Positions 1 through 7,009 of a DNA stretch of 64,000 nt are shown one piece after another. Position numbers and translations under genes: made by a program. Within the stretch, counting starts at the first letter, position 1. Each line of letters begins with the position of its first letter. This DNA is from Pseudoflavonifractor sp. AF19-9AC (GTDB lineage Bacteria > Bacillota > Clostridia > Oscillospirales > Oscillospiraceae), in assembly GCF_003478995.1 (NCBI RefSeq), contig NZ_QUGI01000003.1, positions 372,001 through 436,000 on the forward strand, given 5' to 3'. Under the pieces are notes generated by a model. It saw only the letters and a program-made list of their open reading frames with translations, had not been told where the DNA came from and did no database searches.

Positions 1-843
1 TACTCCGGCGGCAGCATTGAGCTGACCATCTACCCCAACGGTTCCCTGTACGGCGGCGACGGCAACTCTGGTGTGACCATGCTGTCCAGCGGCTCCCTCG
101 ACATTATGATTCTGGCTGCTTCTCTGTACGCCAGCTTCGAGCCGGGCTTCAACGTCATCTCCGTTCCCTATATGTTTGACGACGCCCAGCAACTCCAGGA
201 CTACCTGAACAGCGAGACCGGCGTTGAGCTGTTCAACCGCGTGGAAGAGATGGGCATCACCTGCCTGGGCCGCTGGACCCGCAGCTTCCGTCAGGTCACC
301 AACAGCGTCAAGCCCATCACCTGCCCTGCTGACCTGGAAGGTCTGACCCTCCGCACCCCCAACAACACCCTGTACGTCGACTTCTTCAAGGCTTGCGGCG
401 TGAACGTTACCCCCATGGCTTTCGGCGAGGTTTACAACGCCCTGCAGCTGAACACCCTGGACGGCCAGGAGAACCCCGTTGACGTGCCTGCCACCAACAA
501 CTTCTACGAGGTTCAGAAGTACATCTCCGGCACCAACCACATGGCTGACGCTTGGGTCGTGGGCATCAACAGCGCCAAGCTGCAGTCCCTGTCTCAGGAG
601 CAGCAGGACGCTCTGACTAAGGCCGCCGAGGAGTGCCAGCAGTGGTATGTGGACTATCAGGCTTCTACCGACGCTGACATGCTCAAGCTGCTGACCGACA
701 ACGGCATGGAGTACAACGACCTGACCGAAGAGGGCTTCAACGAGTTCGTGGAGATTTCCAAGGGCCTGTATGACAACTTCCGCGCCATCGTGGCCGACGA
801 CACCCTGTTCGACGCCACTCTGGCCTTCTGCGGCAAGGCCTAA
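1..843 (+). CDS. dctP: TRAP transporter solute-binding protein DctP (5' end outside window)
   Basis: This is the extracytoplasmic binding protein of a tripartite ATP-independent periplasmic (TRAP) transporter, which captures a small organic acid and delivers it to the DctQ/DctM membrane pair. The reading frame is open from base 1, so the signal peptide and first lobe lie upstream. The visible part carries the DctP-family blocks GLTLRTPNN and AFGEVYNALQ and, further on, DGQENPV, the loop between lobes that contacts the carboxylate. It is followed directly by dctQ and dctM, which confirms the assignment. The substrate (C4-dicarboxylate, sialic acid or another acid) cannot be told from the sequence. 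Confidence 0.93.
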   Translation, partial: YSGGSIELTIYPNGSLYGGDGNSGVTMLSSGSLDIMILAASLYASFEPGFNVISVPYMFDDAQQLQDYLNSETGVELFNRVEEMGITCLGRWTRSFRQVTNSVKPITCPADLEGLTLRTPNNTLYVDFFKACGVNVTPMAFGEVYNALQLNTLDGQENPVDVPATNNFYEVQKYISGTNHMADAWVVGINSAKLQSLSQEQQDALTKAAEECQQWYVDYQASTDADMLKLLTDNGMEYNDLTEEGFNEFVEISKGLYDNFRAIVADDTLFDATLAFCGKA

Positions 844-883
844 TCCATACCCCGTTTTTCCGGTTTAACCCACAAGTTTTGCC

Positions 884-914
884 GATGCGGAGAAGCCTTC
901 GGCTTCTCCGCATC
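884..914 (+). promoter_or_regulatory. intercistronic UUCG hairpin between dctP and dctQ
   Basis: A 14-bp perfect stem (GATGCGGAGAAGCC paired with its complement) closed by a C(UUCG)G-type loop lies 40 nt after the dctP stop. No U-run follows, so it is more likely an mRNA-stabilising 3' end or partial attenuator that keeps the binding protein more abundant than the membrane subunits than a full terminator. That role is inference. Confidence 0.65.
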
Positions 915-954
915 GCTCTAAAAGAAGAGAAGTGTGACCCGAGGAGGGAAATCT

Positions 955-1464
955 ATGGAACGTAAACATTCCCCGCTAAGCAAGTTCTTTGATGTGGTCG
1001 ACAAGCTGGAGGATATCCTGTGCGGCGGCACCCTGGTGGCCCTGCTGCTGGTAGTTCTGCTCCAGGTGTTCGGCCGCTGGCTGGGCAAGTCCTTCGCCTG
1101 GACGGAGGAAACCACCCGTTTTCTGTTTATCTGGATGATGTTCATCGCTGTGGCTGCCGGCTTCAACCGTGCTGAGTCCTCCCGCGTGACCGTTTTGCTT
1201 CAGGTTCTGCCCCGTTTTATTCAGAAGTTCTGCACCCTGTTGTATTTTGTATTTTCCATCGCCTTCTTCTGCTTCATGGCCAAGTACGGCTTTGAGCTGA
1301 CCATGCAGAAATTCGCGATCAACGAGATGGGCGCCGCCGTGGCCCTGCCCCTGGGCTTCATTATGGTATGCGTCCCCATCAGCGGTGTTCTGGGTGTCAT
1401 CGGTACCATCCAGAGCATGCTGGAGTACTTTAAGAAAGTAGACATCGGAGGTGACCAGGCATGA
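955..1464 (+). CDS. dctQ: TRAP transporter small permease DctQ
   Basis: This is the small four-helix membrane subunit of the TRAP transporter, about 169 residues, the usual size. It has hydrophobic segments near residues 22-42, 55-75, 90-112 and 130-152, and the DctQ-family stretch RWLGKSFAWTEE just after the first helix. ATG 955 is preferred over the in-frame GTG at 934 because GAGGAGGG (941-948) sits 6-7 nt before it. The stop overlaps the dctM start by four bases (ATGA), implying translational coupling with the large permease. Confidence 0.92.
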   Translation: MERKHSPLSKFFDVVDKLEDILCGGTLVALLLVVLLQVFGRWLGKSFAWTEETTRFLFIWMMFIAVAAGFNRAESSRVTVLLQVLPRFIQKFCTLLYFVFSIAFFCFMAKYGFELTMQKFAINEMGAAVALPLGFIMVCVPISGVLGVIGTIQSMLEYFKKVDIGGDQA

Positions 1465-2744
1465 GTGTGGCGCTGCTTCTTATCTTTGTGGCTTTGATGG
1501 CCCTGGGCGTACCCATCGCCATCTCTCTGGGTTCTGCCTCCGTTATCGTTTTGATTACTATGGGCAACATGCCCCTGACCTCCGTGATTCAGCTGATGTA
1601 CACCTCTATGAACAGCTTTATCATGGTGGCCGTTCCCCTGTTCATCCTCTCCGGCTCCATCATGGACGAGGGCGGCATCGCCGACAAGATCTACGATCTG
1701 GCCGACTCCTGCGTGGGCTGGATTTACGGCGGCCTGGGCCACGTGTCCGTCCTCTGTAACATCATCTTCGGCGCCATGTCCGGTTCCTCCGTGGCCGCTG
1801 TGGCTTCCATTGGTAAGATGAGCATCAACGCCATGGCCAAGAAGGGCTACCCCAAGGAGTATGGCGTGGGCATCAACCTGGCTGGTTGTATGCTGGCCTC
1901 CGTCATTCCCCCCAGCATTCTGATGATCGTGGCCGCCTCCACCGCCGGCGAGTCCATCGGCCAGGCTCTGATGGCCGGTATCGTGCCCGGTATCTTCATC
2001 GGCGGTGCCTTCATGGTCTATAACTACATCCACTGCAAGGTCACCGGCATCGGTGAGAAGAGCAAGTTTGACGTCCGTCGTCTGGGCCGCTCTTTCATCA
2101 GCGCTATCCCCGCCCTGATGGTTCCCGTCATCCTGCTGGTCGGTATGTACAGCGGCATCTACACCCCCACCGAGGGCGCCGGCATGGCCGTGGCTTACGC
2201 CATTCTGGTCTCCATCTACGTGTACAAGCGTCTGAAGTGGTCTGACATCCCCCGCATCGTGTGCAAGAACGCCCGTCAGACCGGTACCATCCTGTTTATC
2301 GCCATCACCGCCAAGCCCGCCGGCCAGATCTTCGAGCTGGACGGCCTGCCCTCCAAGCTGGCTAACTTCATCCTGGGTATCTCCGACAACCAGCTGGTGA
2401 TCATGTTCGCTCTGTTCATCTTCCTCATCATCGTGGGCATGTTCATGGACGCTACCGCTGCCATCTACATCCTGGTGCCCATCCTGCTGCCCGTGGTAAA
2501 GCAGCTGGGCGTGGAGCCTCTGTTCTTCGTGGTGTTCCTGGTTATCACCCTGAGCTTCGGCCTCATCACTCCTCCCGTTGGCGTGTGTCTGTATGCCGCC
2601 GAGAATGTGACGGGCTTGTCCTTTGAAAAGGTGGTTAAATCCGTTATGCCGTGGATTTTCCTCACCGCCGGTGTGTTGGCCCTGCTGATCATCTTCCCGC
2701 AGATCATCACGGCCCCCATCCACTTCATGTTCCCCAACGGCTGA
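1461..2744 (+). CDS. dctM: TRAP transporter large permease DctM
   Basis: This is the large permease subunit that couples solute import to the sodium or proton gradient. It has 427 residues, the family's normal length, and about twelve hydrophobic helices. Family blocks such as VPLFILSGSIMDEGGIA near residue 55 and GMFMDATAAIYILVPILLP near residue 325 are clear. It starts within the dctQ stop codon (ATGA overlap) and is the last gene of the operon; two hairpins follow within 200 bp. Confidence 0.95.
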   Translation: MSVALLLIFVALMALGVPIAISLGSASVIVLITMGNMPLTSVIQLMYTSMNSFIMVAVPLFILSGSIMDEGGIADKIYDLADSCVGWIYGGLGHVSVLCNIIFGAMSGSSVAAVASIGKMSINAMAKKGYPKEYGVGINLAGCMLASVIPPSILMIVAASTAGESIGQALMAGIVPGIFIGGAFMVYNYIHCKVTGIGEKSKFDVRRLGRSFISAIPALMVPVILLVGMYSGIYTPTEGAGMAVAYAILVSIYVYKRLKWSDIPRIVCKNARQTGTILFIAITAKPAGQIFELDGLPSKLANFILGISDNQLVIMFALFIFLIIVGMFMDATAAIYILVPILLPVVKQLGVEPLFFVVFLVITLSFGLITPPVGVCLYAAENVTGLSFEKVVKSVMPWIFLTAGVLALLIIFPQIITAPIHFMFPNG

Positions 2745-2811
2745 CAAAATTCGGCAAGCGGGCCGCTTTCAAAAGCGTCCTTCTTCGATCCATCTTATCC
2801 TTCCTGAGAGA

Positions 2812-2846
2812 GGGTCGGCAGGCTGTGTACCTGCCGGCCCTTTCTC
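2812..2846 (+). terminator. terminator after dctM
   Basis: A stem of about 11 bp (GGGTCGGCAGG at 2812-2822 with CCTGCCGGCCC at 2830-2840), a 7-nt loop and a short TTTCT tail, 67 bp after the dctM stop. Likely end of the TRAP operon. Confidence 0.7.
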
Positions 2847-2857
2847 GTGTCTTCCTC

Positions 2858-2886
2858 TTGCCTTTTTCCCTGGCATATAGTAGAAT
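2858..2886 (+). promoter_or_regulatory. candidate promoter for the glycosylation cluster
   Basis: TTGCCT (2858-2863), 17-bp spacer and TAGAAT (2881-2886) match the housekeeping sigma pattern. It lies between the dctM terminator and the GT-C gene. The downstream hairpin at 2902-2934 would fall in its leader. Confidence 0.45.
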
Positions 2887-2901
2887 AAGTCGAACAAGAC
2901 A

Positions 2902-2940
2902 GAGCGTTTTCCCCTTATTTTCAGGAAAACGCTCCTTTTC
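2902..2940 (+). terminator. hairpin with T-rich tail before the GT-C gene
   Basis: GAGCGTTTTCC (2902-2912) pairs with GGAAAACGCTC (2924-2934) and is followed by CTTTTCCTTT. It is a second terminator of the TRAP operon or, if the 2858 promoter is real, an attenuator in the leader of the next operon. Confidence 0.55.
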
Positions 2941-3027
2941 CTTTGCCCATTTCTTCTGTGATGGGCATCACTTTTGCGTCCTATGAAACATGGATCCAGT
3001 CGGGTCAGCGCTTAGGAGGCGATTGCA

Positions 3028-4839
3028 TTGATCCGCAAACTTGACTGTCCCGGGCTTCTCTGGTGCCGCGCGGCTTTGTATGCTCTGCTCACCGGCTTTG
3101 CGCTGGCTGTGCAGATGGCTCTGCCCGGCAGCTACGAGGAACTAACCATGCCTGAGCAGATCGGCGAGCTGATTCAGGGCAGCGGCGTGGTGTATCTGGT
3201 GCTGATTCTGGCCTTGATCTTCTATTATCAGCGCCTGCTGCCTCTGTCCCATCCCTTCCTGCCCAGCGCCGTCCTGGTGTCCCTCTTCTTCGCTTTGTGT
3301 CTTCTCTTTGGCCAGAGTTTTGAGGCCACTGACAGCTGGGCTCCCCTGCTGGGCACTCCCCTGCGGGTGGCCCTGTCCCTGGTGATGACAGCGGGCTATG
3401 CGCTGTTCTTCTTTCCCCTGGTGTCCGCTCTCTTCCACTGGCTGGACCGGCGGGCCCAGACCGGCTCTTCCGCTTCTCTCTCTCCAAAGGGTCAGGTGCG
3501 CTTCTTTTTTCTGTCTCTGGGGCTGATTCTTCTGTTCTGGCTCCCCTATCTGCTCCTGTGCTGGCCCGGCAGCGTCACCTACGATGGCATGTATCAGCTG
3601 GAGCAGTTCTTCGGCCTGACCCAGGCCACCAACCACCACCCCTGGCTGTCTACTCTGCTTATGGGCTGGATCGTGAGCCTGGGCAGGGACAACCTGTCCC
3701 TGGGCATCTTTTTCTATGTGGTGTTCCAGACCCTGGTGTGTGCCGCCGCCCTGGCCGGGATTTGCTGGCAGGTGCGGATGCTGGCCGGACGGACAGCCTC
3801 CCGGCTGTCCCTGGCGTTCTTCGCCCTGGTACCCAATTTTGGGGGCTATGCCCAGATGTTTGTGAAGGACACCCTGTTCTTCGGCATGTTTGCCGCCTTC
3901 TTCCTGTGCGTCGAGCTCTTTCTGAAGGCCCGGGGAAAGGCGGGGCCCATTTTGTGGGCCAGCCTGCTGCTCACAGGGCTTCTGTGCGCCCTGCTGCGCA
4001 ACAATGGGCTCTACATCGTGGTGCCCACCCTGCTTCTGCTGATTCCCGCCGCCCGCTCCCTGCTCTCCCGCCTGGGCGCTGCCGGGCTGGCTGTGGGCAT
4101 TCTGGCGGTCTACCTGTGCTTTAACCAGGTCCTGCTCCCCGCCTGGGGCGTGGCTCCCGGCTCGGTGCGGGAGGTGCTGAGCCTCCCCTTCCAACAGACT
4201 GCCCGCTATGTTCAGATCTGCGGCGACACGCTGACGGAGGAGGAAATCGCCGTCATTGACCAGGTTCTGGACTATGAGACTCTGGTCACCTCCTACGACC
4301 CCCGGGTGTCCGATCCGGTGAAAAACACCTACCACGGGGACAGCGAGAATCTGAAGGAGTACCTTGGCCTGTGGCTTCGCCAGGGCCTGCGCCGTCCGGA
4401 CGTCTATCTGGAGGCTACCCTCAACAGCATGTTCGGCTACTTCCTCCCGGGCTACCGCTATGGCCCCTTCGGCGGCAACTATTTCTTCATGCAGACCTCA
4501 GAGCGGGGGCTGGAGGTGGAGTTTGCCCACCCTGACGCCCCCCAGCTGGCCGACGCCTTCAGCCGGTGGTGGAGCCAGACACCGGGGCTGGAGCTGCTCA
4601 ACGCTCCGGGCACCTTCTCCTGGCTGCTGGTGCTGGCCAGCGTGGCTTTGCTCCGGCGGAGGAGAGGAATTGCCCTCATTGCCTGTCTCCCCCTGTGGCT
4701 GGCCCTTGGCATCTGCTGCGTCTCCCCGGTGAACGCCCTGGTGCGCTACATGCTGCCCATTATGGCCGCCATGCCCCTGCTGCTGGCTTACACCTACTCT
4801 GTTTTAACCCTCAAAGGAGGCAATCTCTCCCATGGATAA
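3028..4839 (+). CDS. polytopic membrane protein, GT-C glycosyltransferase-like (DUF6020-type)
   Basis: This 603-residue protein has about twelve predicted membrane helices. The first large extracytoplasmic loop contains VTYDGMYQLEQFF followed by NHHPWLSTLLMGW, an acidic residue then HP arrangement typical of GT-C enzymes that take sugars from polyprenyl-phosphate carriers. The C-terminal half has a soluble loop (residues about 380-520) rich in aromatic residues. It begins at TTG 3028, 8 nt after TAGGAGG. Its last 8 bases overlap a GtrB-like glycosyltransferase, which in turn overlaps a GtrA flippase. The three together suggest that this is the final transferase acting outside the membrane. 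The acceptor is unknown, and the exact family name is from memory. Confidence 0.65.
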   Translation: MIRKLDCPGLLWCRAALYALLTGFALAVQMALPGSYEELTMPEQIGELIQGSGVVYLVLILALIFYYQRLLPLSHPFLPSAVLVSLFFALCLLFGQSFEATDSWAPLLGTPLRVALSLVMTAGYALFFFPLVSALFHWLDRRAQTGSSASLSPKGQVRFFFLSLGLILLFWLPYLLLCWPGSVTYDGMYQLEQFFGLTQATNHHPWLSTLLMGWIVSLGRDNLSLGIFFYVVFQTLVCAAALAGICWQVRMLAGRTASRLSLAFFALVPNFGGYAQMFVKDTLFFGMFAAFFLCVELFLKARGKAGPILWASLLLTGLLCALLRNNGLYIVVPTLLLLIPAARSLLSRLGAAGLAVGILAVYLCFNQVLLPAWGVAPGSVREVLSLPFQQTARYVQICGDTLTEEEIAVIDQVLDYETLVTSYDPRVSDPVKNTYHGDSENLKEYLGLWLRQGLRRPDVYLEATLNSMFGYFLPGYRYGPFGGNYFFMQTSERGLEVEFAHPDAPQLADAFSRWWSQTPGLELLNAPGTFSWLLVLASVALLRRRRGIALIACLPLWLALGICCVSPVNALVRYMLPIMAAMPLLLAYTYSVLTLKGGNLSHG

Positions 4840-5764
4840 AATCGCTGTGCTCATTCCCTGCTACAATGAGGCTGCCACCATTGAAAAGGTCGTACGGGAC
4901 TTCCGTGCCGCCCTCCCTGAGGCCGTCATCTATGTCTACGACAACAACTCCACCGACCACACCGACGAGATCGCCCGGGCGGCAGGGGCGGTGGTGCGCT
5001 ATGAGCACCGCCAGGGCAAGGGAAACGTCATCCGCACCATGTTCCGGGATATTGAGGCGGAGTGCTATCTGATGGCTGACGGAGATGACACCTACCCTGC
5101 CCAGTACGCCCCCCAGATGGCCCGGGCGGTGCTGGAGGAGGGCGCGGACATGGTCATCGGCGACCGACTGTCCTCCACTTACTTCACCGAAAATAAGCGC
5201 CCCTTCCACAACGTGGGCAACGTGCTGGTGCGCAAGCTGGTCAACCTCTTCTTCAAGGGAAACATTCAGGACATTATGACCGGCTACCGGGCCTTCAGCC
5301 GCCTGTTTGTAAAGACCTATCCGGTTCTGTCCAAGGGCTTTGAGATTGAGACCGAAATGTCCATTCACGCCCTGGACAAGAACTTCCACCTGGTCAACGT
5401 CCCTGTGGACTACCGGGACCGTCCCGCCGGCAGTCAATCCAAGCTGAACACCTACTCCGACGGGGCCAAGGTGCTGGCCACTATCTTCCGCCTGGTGAAG
5501 GACTATAAGCCGTTGGCCTTTTTCTCCACGGTAGCTCTGCTGCTGGCCGCCGTGGCCCTCGTCCTCTTTGTCCCTGTCTTTATGGACTATCTGGACACCG
5601 GCCTGGTCCCCCGGTACCCCACACTGATTGTGGCTGGCTTCCTGTTTTTGGGCGGCCTGCTCACCTTCTGCTGCGGACTCATTCTGGACACCGTAATCAA
5701 AAAGGACCGGCAGAATTTTGAGCTGTGGCTCAACCTGTTCCGGGCCACGGAAGAGAAGCCATGA
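4832..5764 (+). CDS. family 2 glycosyltransferase, DPM1/GtrB type
   Basis: This enzyme should transfer a sugar from a nucleotide donor to polyprenyl phosphate on the cytoplasmic face. The 310-residue protein has an N-terminal GT-A fold opening with VLIPCYNEAATIEKV, the metal-binding acidic cluster ADGDDTY near residue 87 and the DPM-type block GYRAFSRL. Two C-terminal helices (about 225-250 and 262-285) anchor it, as in GtrB. The start ATG follows AAAGGAGG (4813-4820), and it overlaps both neighbours, so the three genes are translated as a unit. Confidence 0.88.
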   Translation: MDKIAVLIPCYNEAATIEKVVRDFRAALPEAVIYVYDNNSTDHTDEIARAAGAVVRYEHRQGKGNVIRTMFRDIEAECYLMADGDDTYPAQYAPQMARAVLEEGADMVIGDRLSSTYFTENKRPFHNVGNVLVRKLVNLFFKGNIQDIMTGYRAFSRLFVKTYPVLSKGFEIETEMSIHALDKNFHLVNVPVDYRDRPAGSQSKLNTYSDGAKVLATIFRLVKDYKPLAFFSTVALLLAAVALVLFVPVFMDYLDTGLVPRYPTLIVAGFLFLGGLLTFCCGLILDTVIKKDRQNFELWLNLFRATEEKP

Positions 5765-6213
5765 GACGATTGACACAGTTTTTGAGACAGCTGGTGCGGG
5801 ACCCCAGCCTGTATTCCTTCTTGCTCATCGGCCTGGGCAACACGGCCATCAGCCTGGCATTGCAGTTTCTCTTCTACTCCCACCTTCACTGGGGCTACTG
5901 GCCCTCCAGCGCTCTGGCCTTCTTCTTGGCCAGCATCTCCAGCTTTTACCTGAACCGGAAGTACAGCTTCCATAGCCAGGGCAATGTGTGGATGGATGCC
6001 CTTCGCTTCTCCATCAACATAGCCGTGTGCTATCTCATTGCCTACGGGATCGCCCAGCCCCTGACCAACTGGATCGTTCCCCTGCTGGGCTGGCCCCTGC
6101 TGGTGAAGTGGCAGGGCGAGCTGTCCCTGCTGGCCGGCAACGGGCTGTTCACCTGCCTCAACTACTTCGGCCAGCGCTTTTTCGCCTTTGCAAGTCCAAA
6201 GAAAACATCCTGA
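5761..6213 (+). CDS. GtrA family membrane protein (putative polyprenyl-sugar flippase)
   Basis: This 150-residue protein with four hydrophobic helices belongs to the GtrA family, thought to flip polyprenyl-phosphate sugars across the membrane. Family signatures include FLLIGLGNTAISLALQFLFY near the N-terminus and SFYLNRKYSF in the middle. The start is ATG 5761, which overlaps the GT2 stop codon (ATGA); the longer frame from 5725 has no ribosome site. The stop codon lies inside the left arm of the terminator that ends the operon. Confidence 0.88.
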   Translation: MRRLTQFLRQLVRDPSLYSFLLIGLGNTAISLALQFLFYSHLHWGYWPSSALAFFLASISSFYLNRKYSFHSQGNVWMDALRFSINIAVCYLIAYGIAQPLTNWIVPLLGWPLLVKWQGELSLLAGNGLFTCLNYFGQRFFAFASPKKTS

Positions 6214-6236
6214 TCACTCAGGATGTTTTCTTTTTC
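6201..6236 (+). terminator. terminator of the glycosylation operon
   Basis: GAAAACATCCTGA (6201-6213) pairs perfectly with TCAGGATGTTTTC (6218-6230) around a 4-nt loop, followed by TTTTT. The gtrA stop is within the stem. Confidence 0.88.
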
Positions 6237-6304
6237 CATTTCATGTATAGTTCTCCGGTTTGGGGGTATGCTACCAATACCCTCAAGGAAAGGAGGTCTG
6301 CAGC

Positions 6305-6433
6305 ATGAGTTCCAATCGTCAGAACACGCCCAATCCCCAGAATTCTTCCGACCCTCAGGCTTCCAAGAATCAGCAGCGGAGTCAGAAGAGCCAGAAGGGC
6401 CCGAAATCGCCCTCCAATCAGACCGAGCGCTGA
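6305..6433 (+). CDS. 42-residue disordered Gln/Ser/Lys-rich mini-protein
   Basis: A short frame of 42 codons starts at ATG 6305, 8 nt after a perfect AAGGAGG (6290-6296), and ends 42 bp before a strong terminator. The product lacks hydrophobic or aromatic residues and is dominated by N, Q, S, P and K (for example QNTPNPQNSSDPQ), so it should be soluble, basic and unstructured. Its composition is reminiscent of small spore proteins, but no family was recognised. The independent ribosome site and terminator argue that it is a real gene. Confidence 0.6.
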   Translation: MSSNRQNTPNPQNSSDPQASKNQQRSQKSQKGPKSPSNQTER

Positions 6434-6475
6434 TCCCTCAAGCCATCCAAAGTCTTCCATCCCTCTCCAACCATG

Positions 6476-6507
6476 CCCGTCCACCCCTCTGTGGACGGGT
6501 TTTTTTA
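6476..6507 (+). terminator. terminator after the mini-protein gene
   Basis: CCCGTCCAC (6476-6484) pairs with GTGGACGGG (6491-6499) around a 6-nt loop, followed by eight T residues. A textbook intrinsic terminator. Confidence 0.93.
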
Positions 6508-6729
6508 TACTGATCTGCCCTGCCGACCGGGAACCCCCGTCACGTTATTTTGATTGTGTTAAGAACCTTCTTATGTATGTAAAGATTTTATAAATTATCT
6601 TTTCTTTTCCAGGCCTTTCCAGCCAGGCCGTTTTGTGAAATCCCTGATTTATCCCATTTCCCCCTGTTTTTTATTACTTTTTTCATTTGTTTTCCTGTCC
6701 TTTTGGGTTTTGTGCCCTGTTTTTGAAAT

Positions 6730-6759
6730 TTGACATCTCTTCCGATTCTCCTCTATAAT
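6730..6759 (+). promoter_or_regulatory. strong promoter of the DUF1538-PII operon
   Basis: Consensus TTGACA (6730-6735) and TATAAT (6754-6759) are separated by 18 bp. Transcription would start near 6766, giving a leader of about 245 nt before the TTG start at 7010. The 220 bp upstream of it (6508-6729) are AT-rich and show no gene. Confidence 0.82.
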
Positions 6760-6765
6760 GGAGCA

Positions 6766-7009
6766 CATGGAGCAAAATTTGAACACTTAGCTCAGTTTTG
6801 GCAAAAAATTGGCGGAAATTCCTTTTTCCTCTGTGCTCAGCAAGGTGCTCAGACGCCCCACCGGGCTTCCACAGCCCGATGCGGCGCAGGTCCGCTCAGC
6901 CGTCCCACCGGAACCGGACGGGCAGGAGCGGCTCAGCCCCTGTGGTTCTCTGCTCCTGATCCAATAAACAGTGCCCGCCCTCCCGGCGGGCGCGGAAAGG
7001 AGCGCTCCC
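6766..7009 (+). promoter_or_regulatory. long structured 5' leader of the DUF1538 gene
   Basis: The leader contains three clear hairpins: CGGGCT/AGCCCG (6862-6878), CCGTCC/GGACGG (6900-6921) and GCCCGCC/GGCGGGC (6973-6991), the last ending five bases before the ribosome site AAAGGAG (6996-7002). The hexamer GCTCAG occurs five times (6790, 6835, 6847, 6894, 6931). No known riboswitch consensus was recognised, and there is no U-run, so any control would act on translation. It may be a cis-regulatory RNA, but this is inference. Confidence 0.4.

Noticed and set aside
1221..2747. 508-codon minus-strand frame opposite dctM
   Set aside because: Composition is His/Gly/Asp/Gln-rich as expected for the complement of a GC-rich gene; dctQ and dctM are unmistakable on the plus strand.
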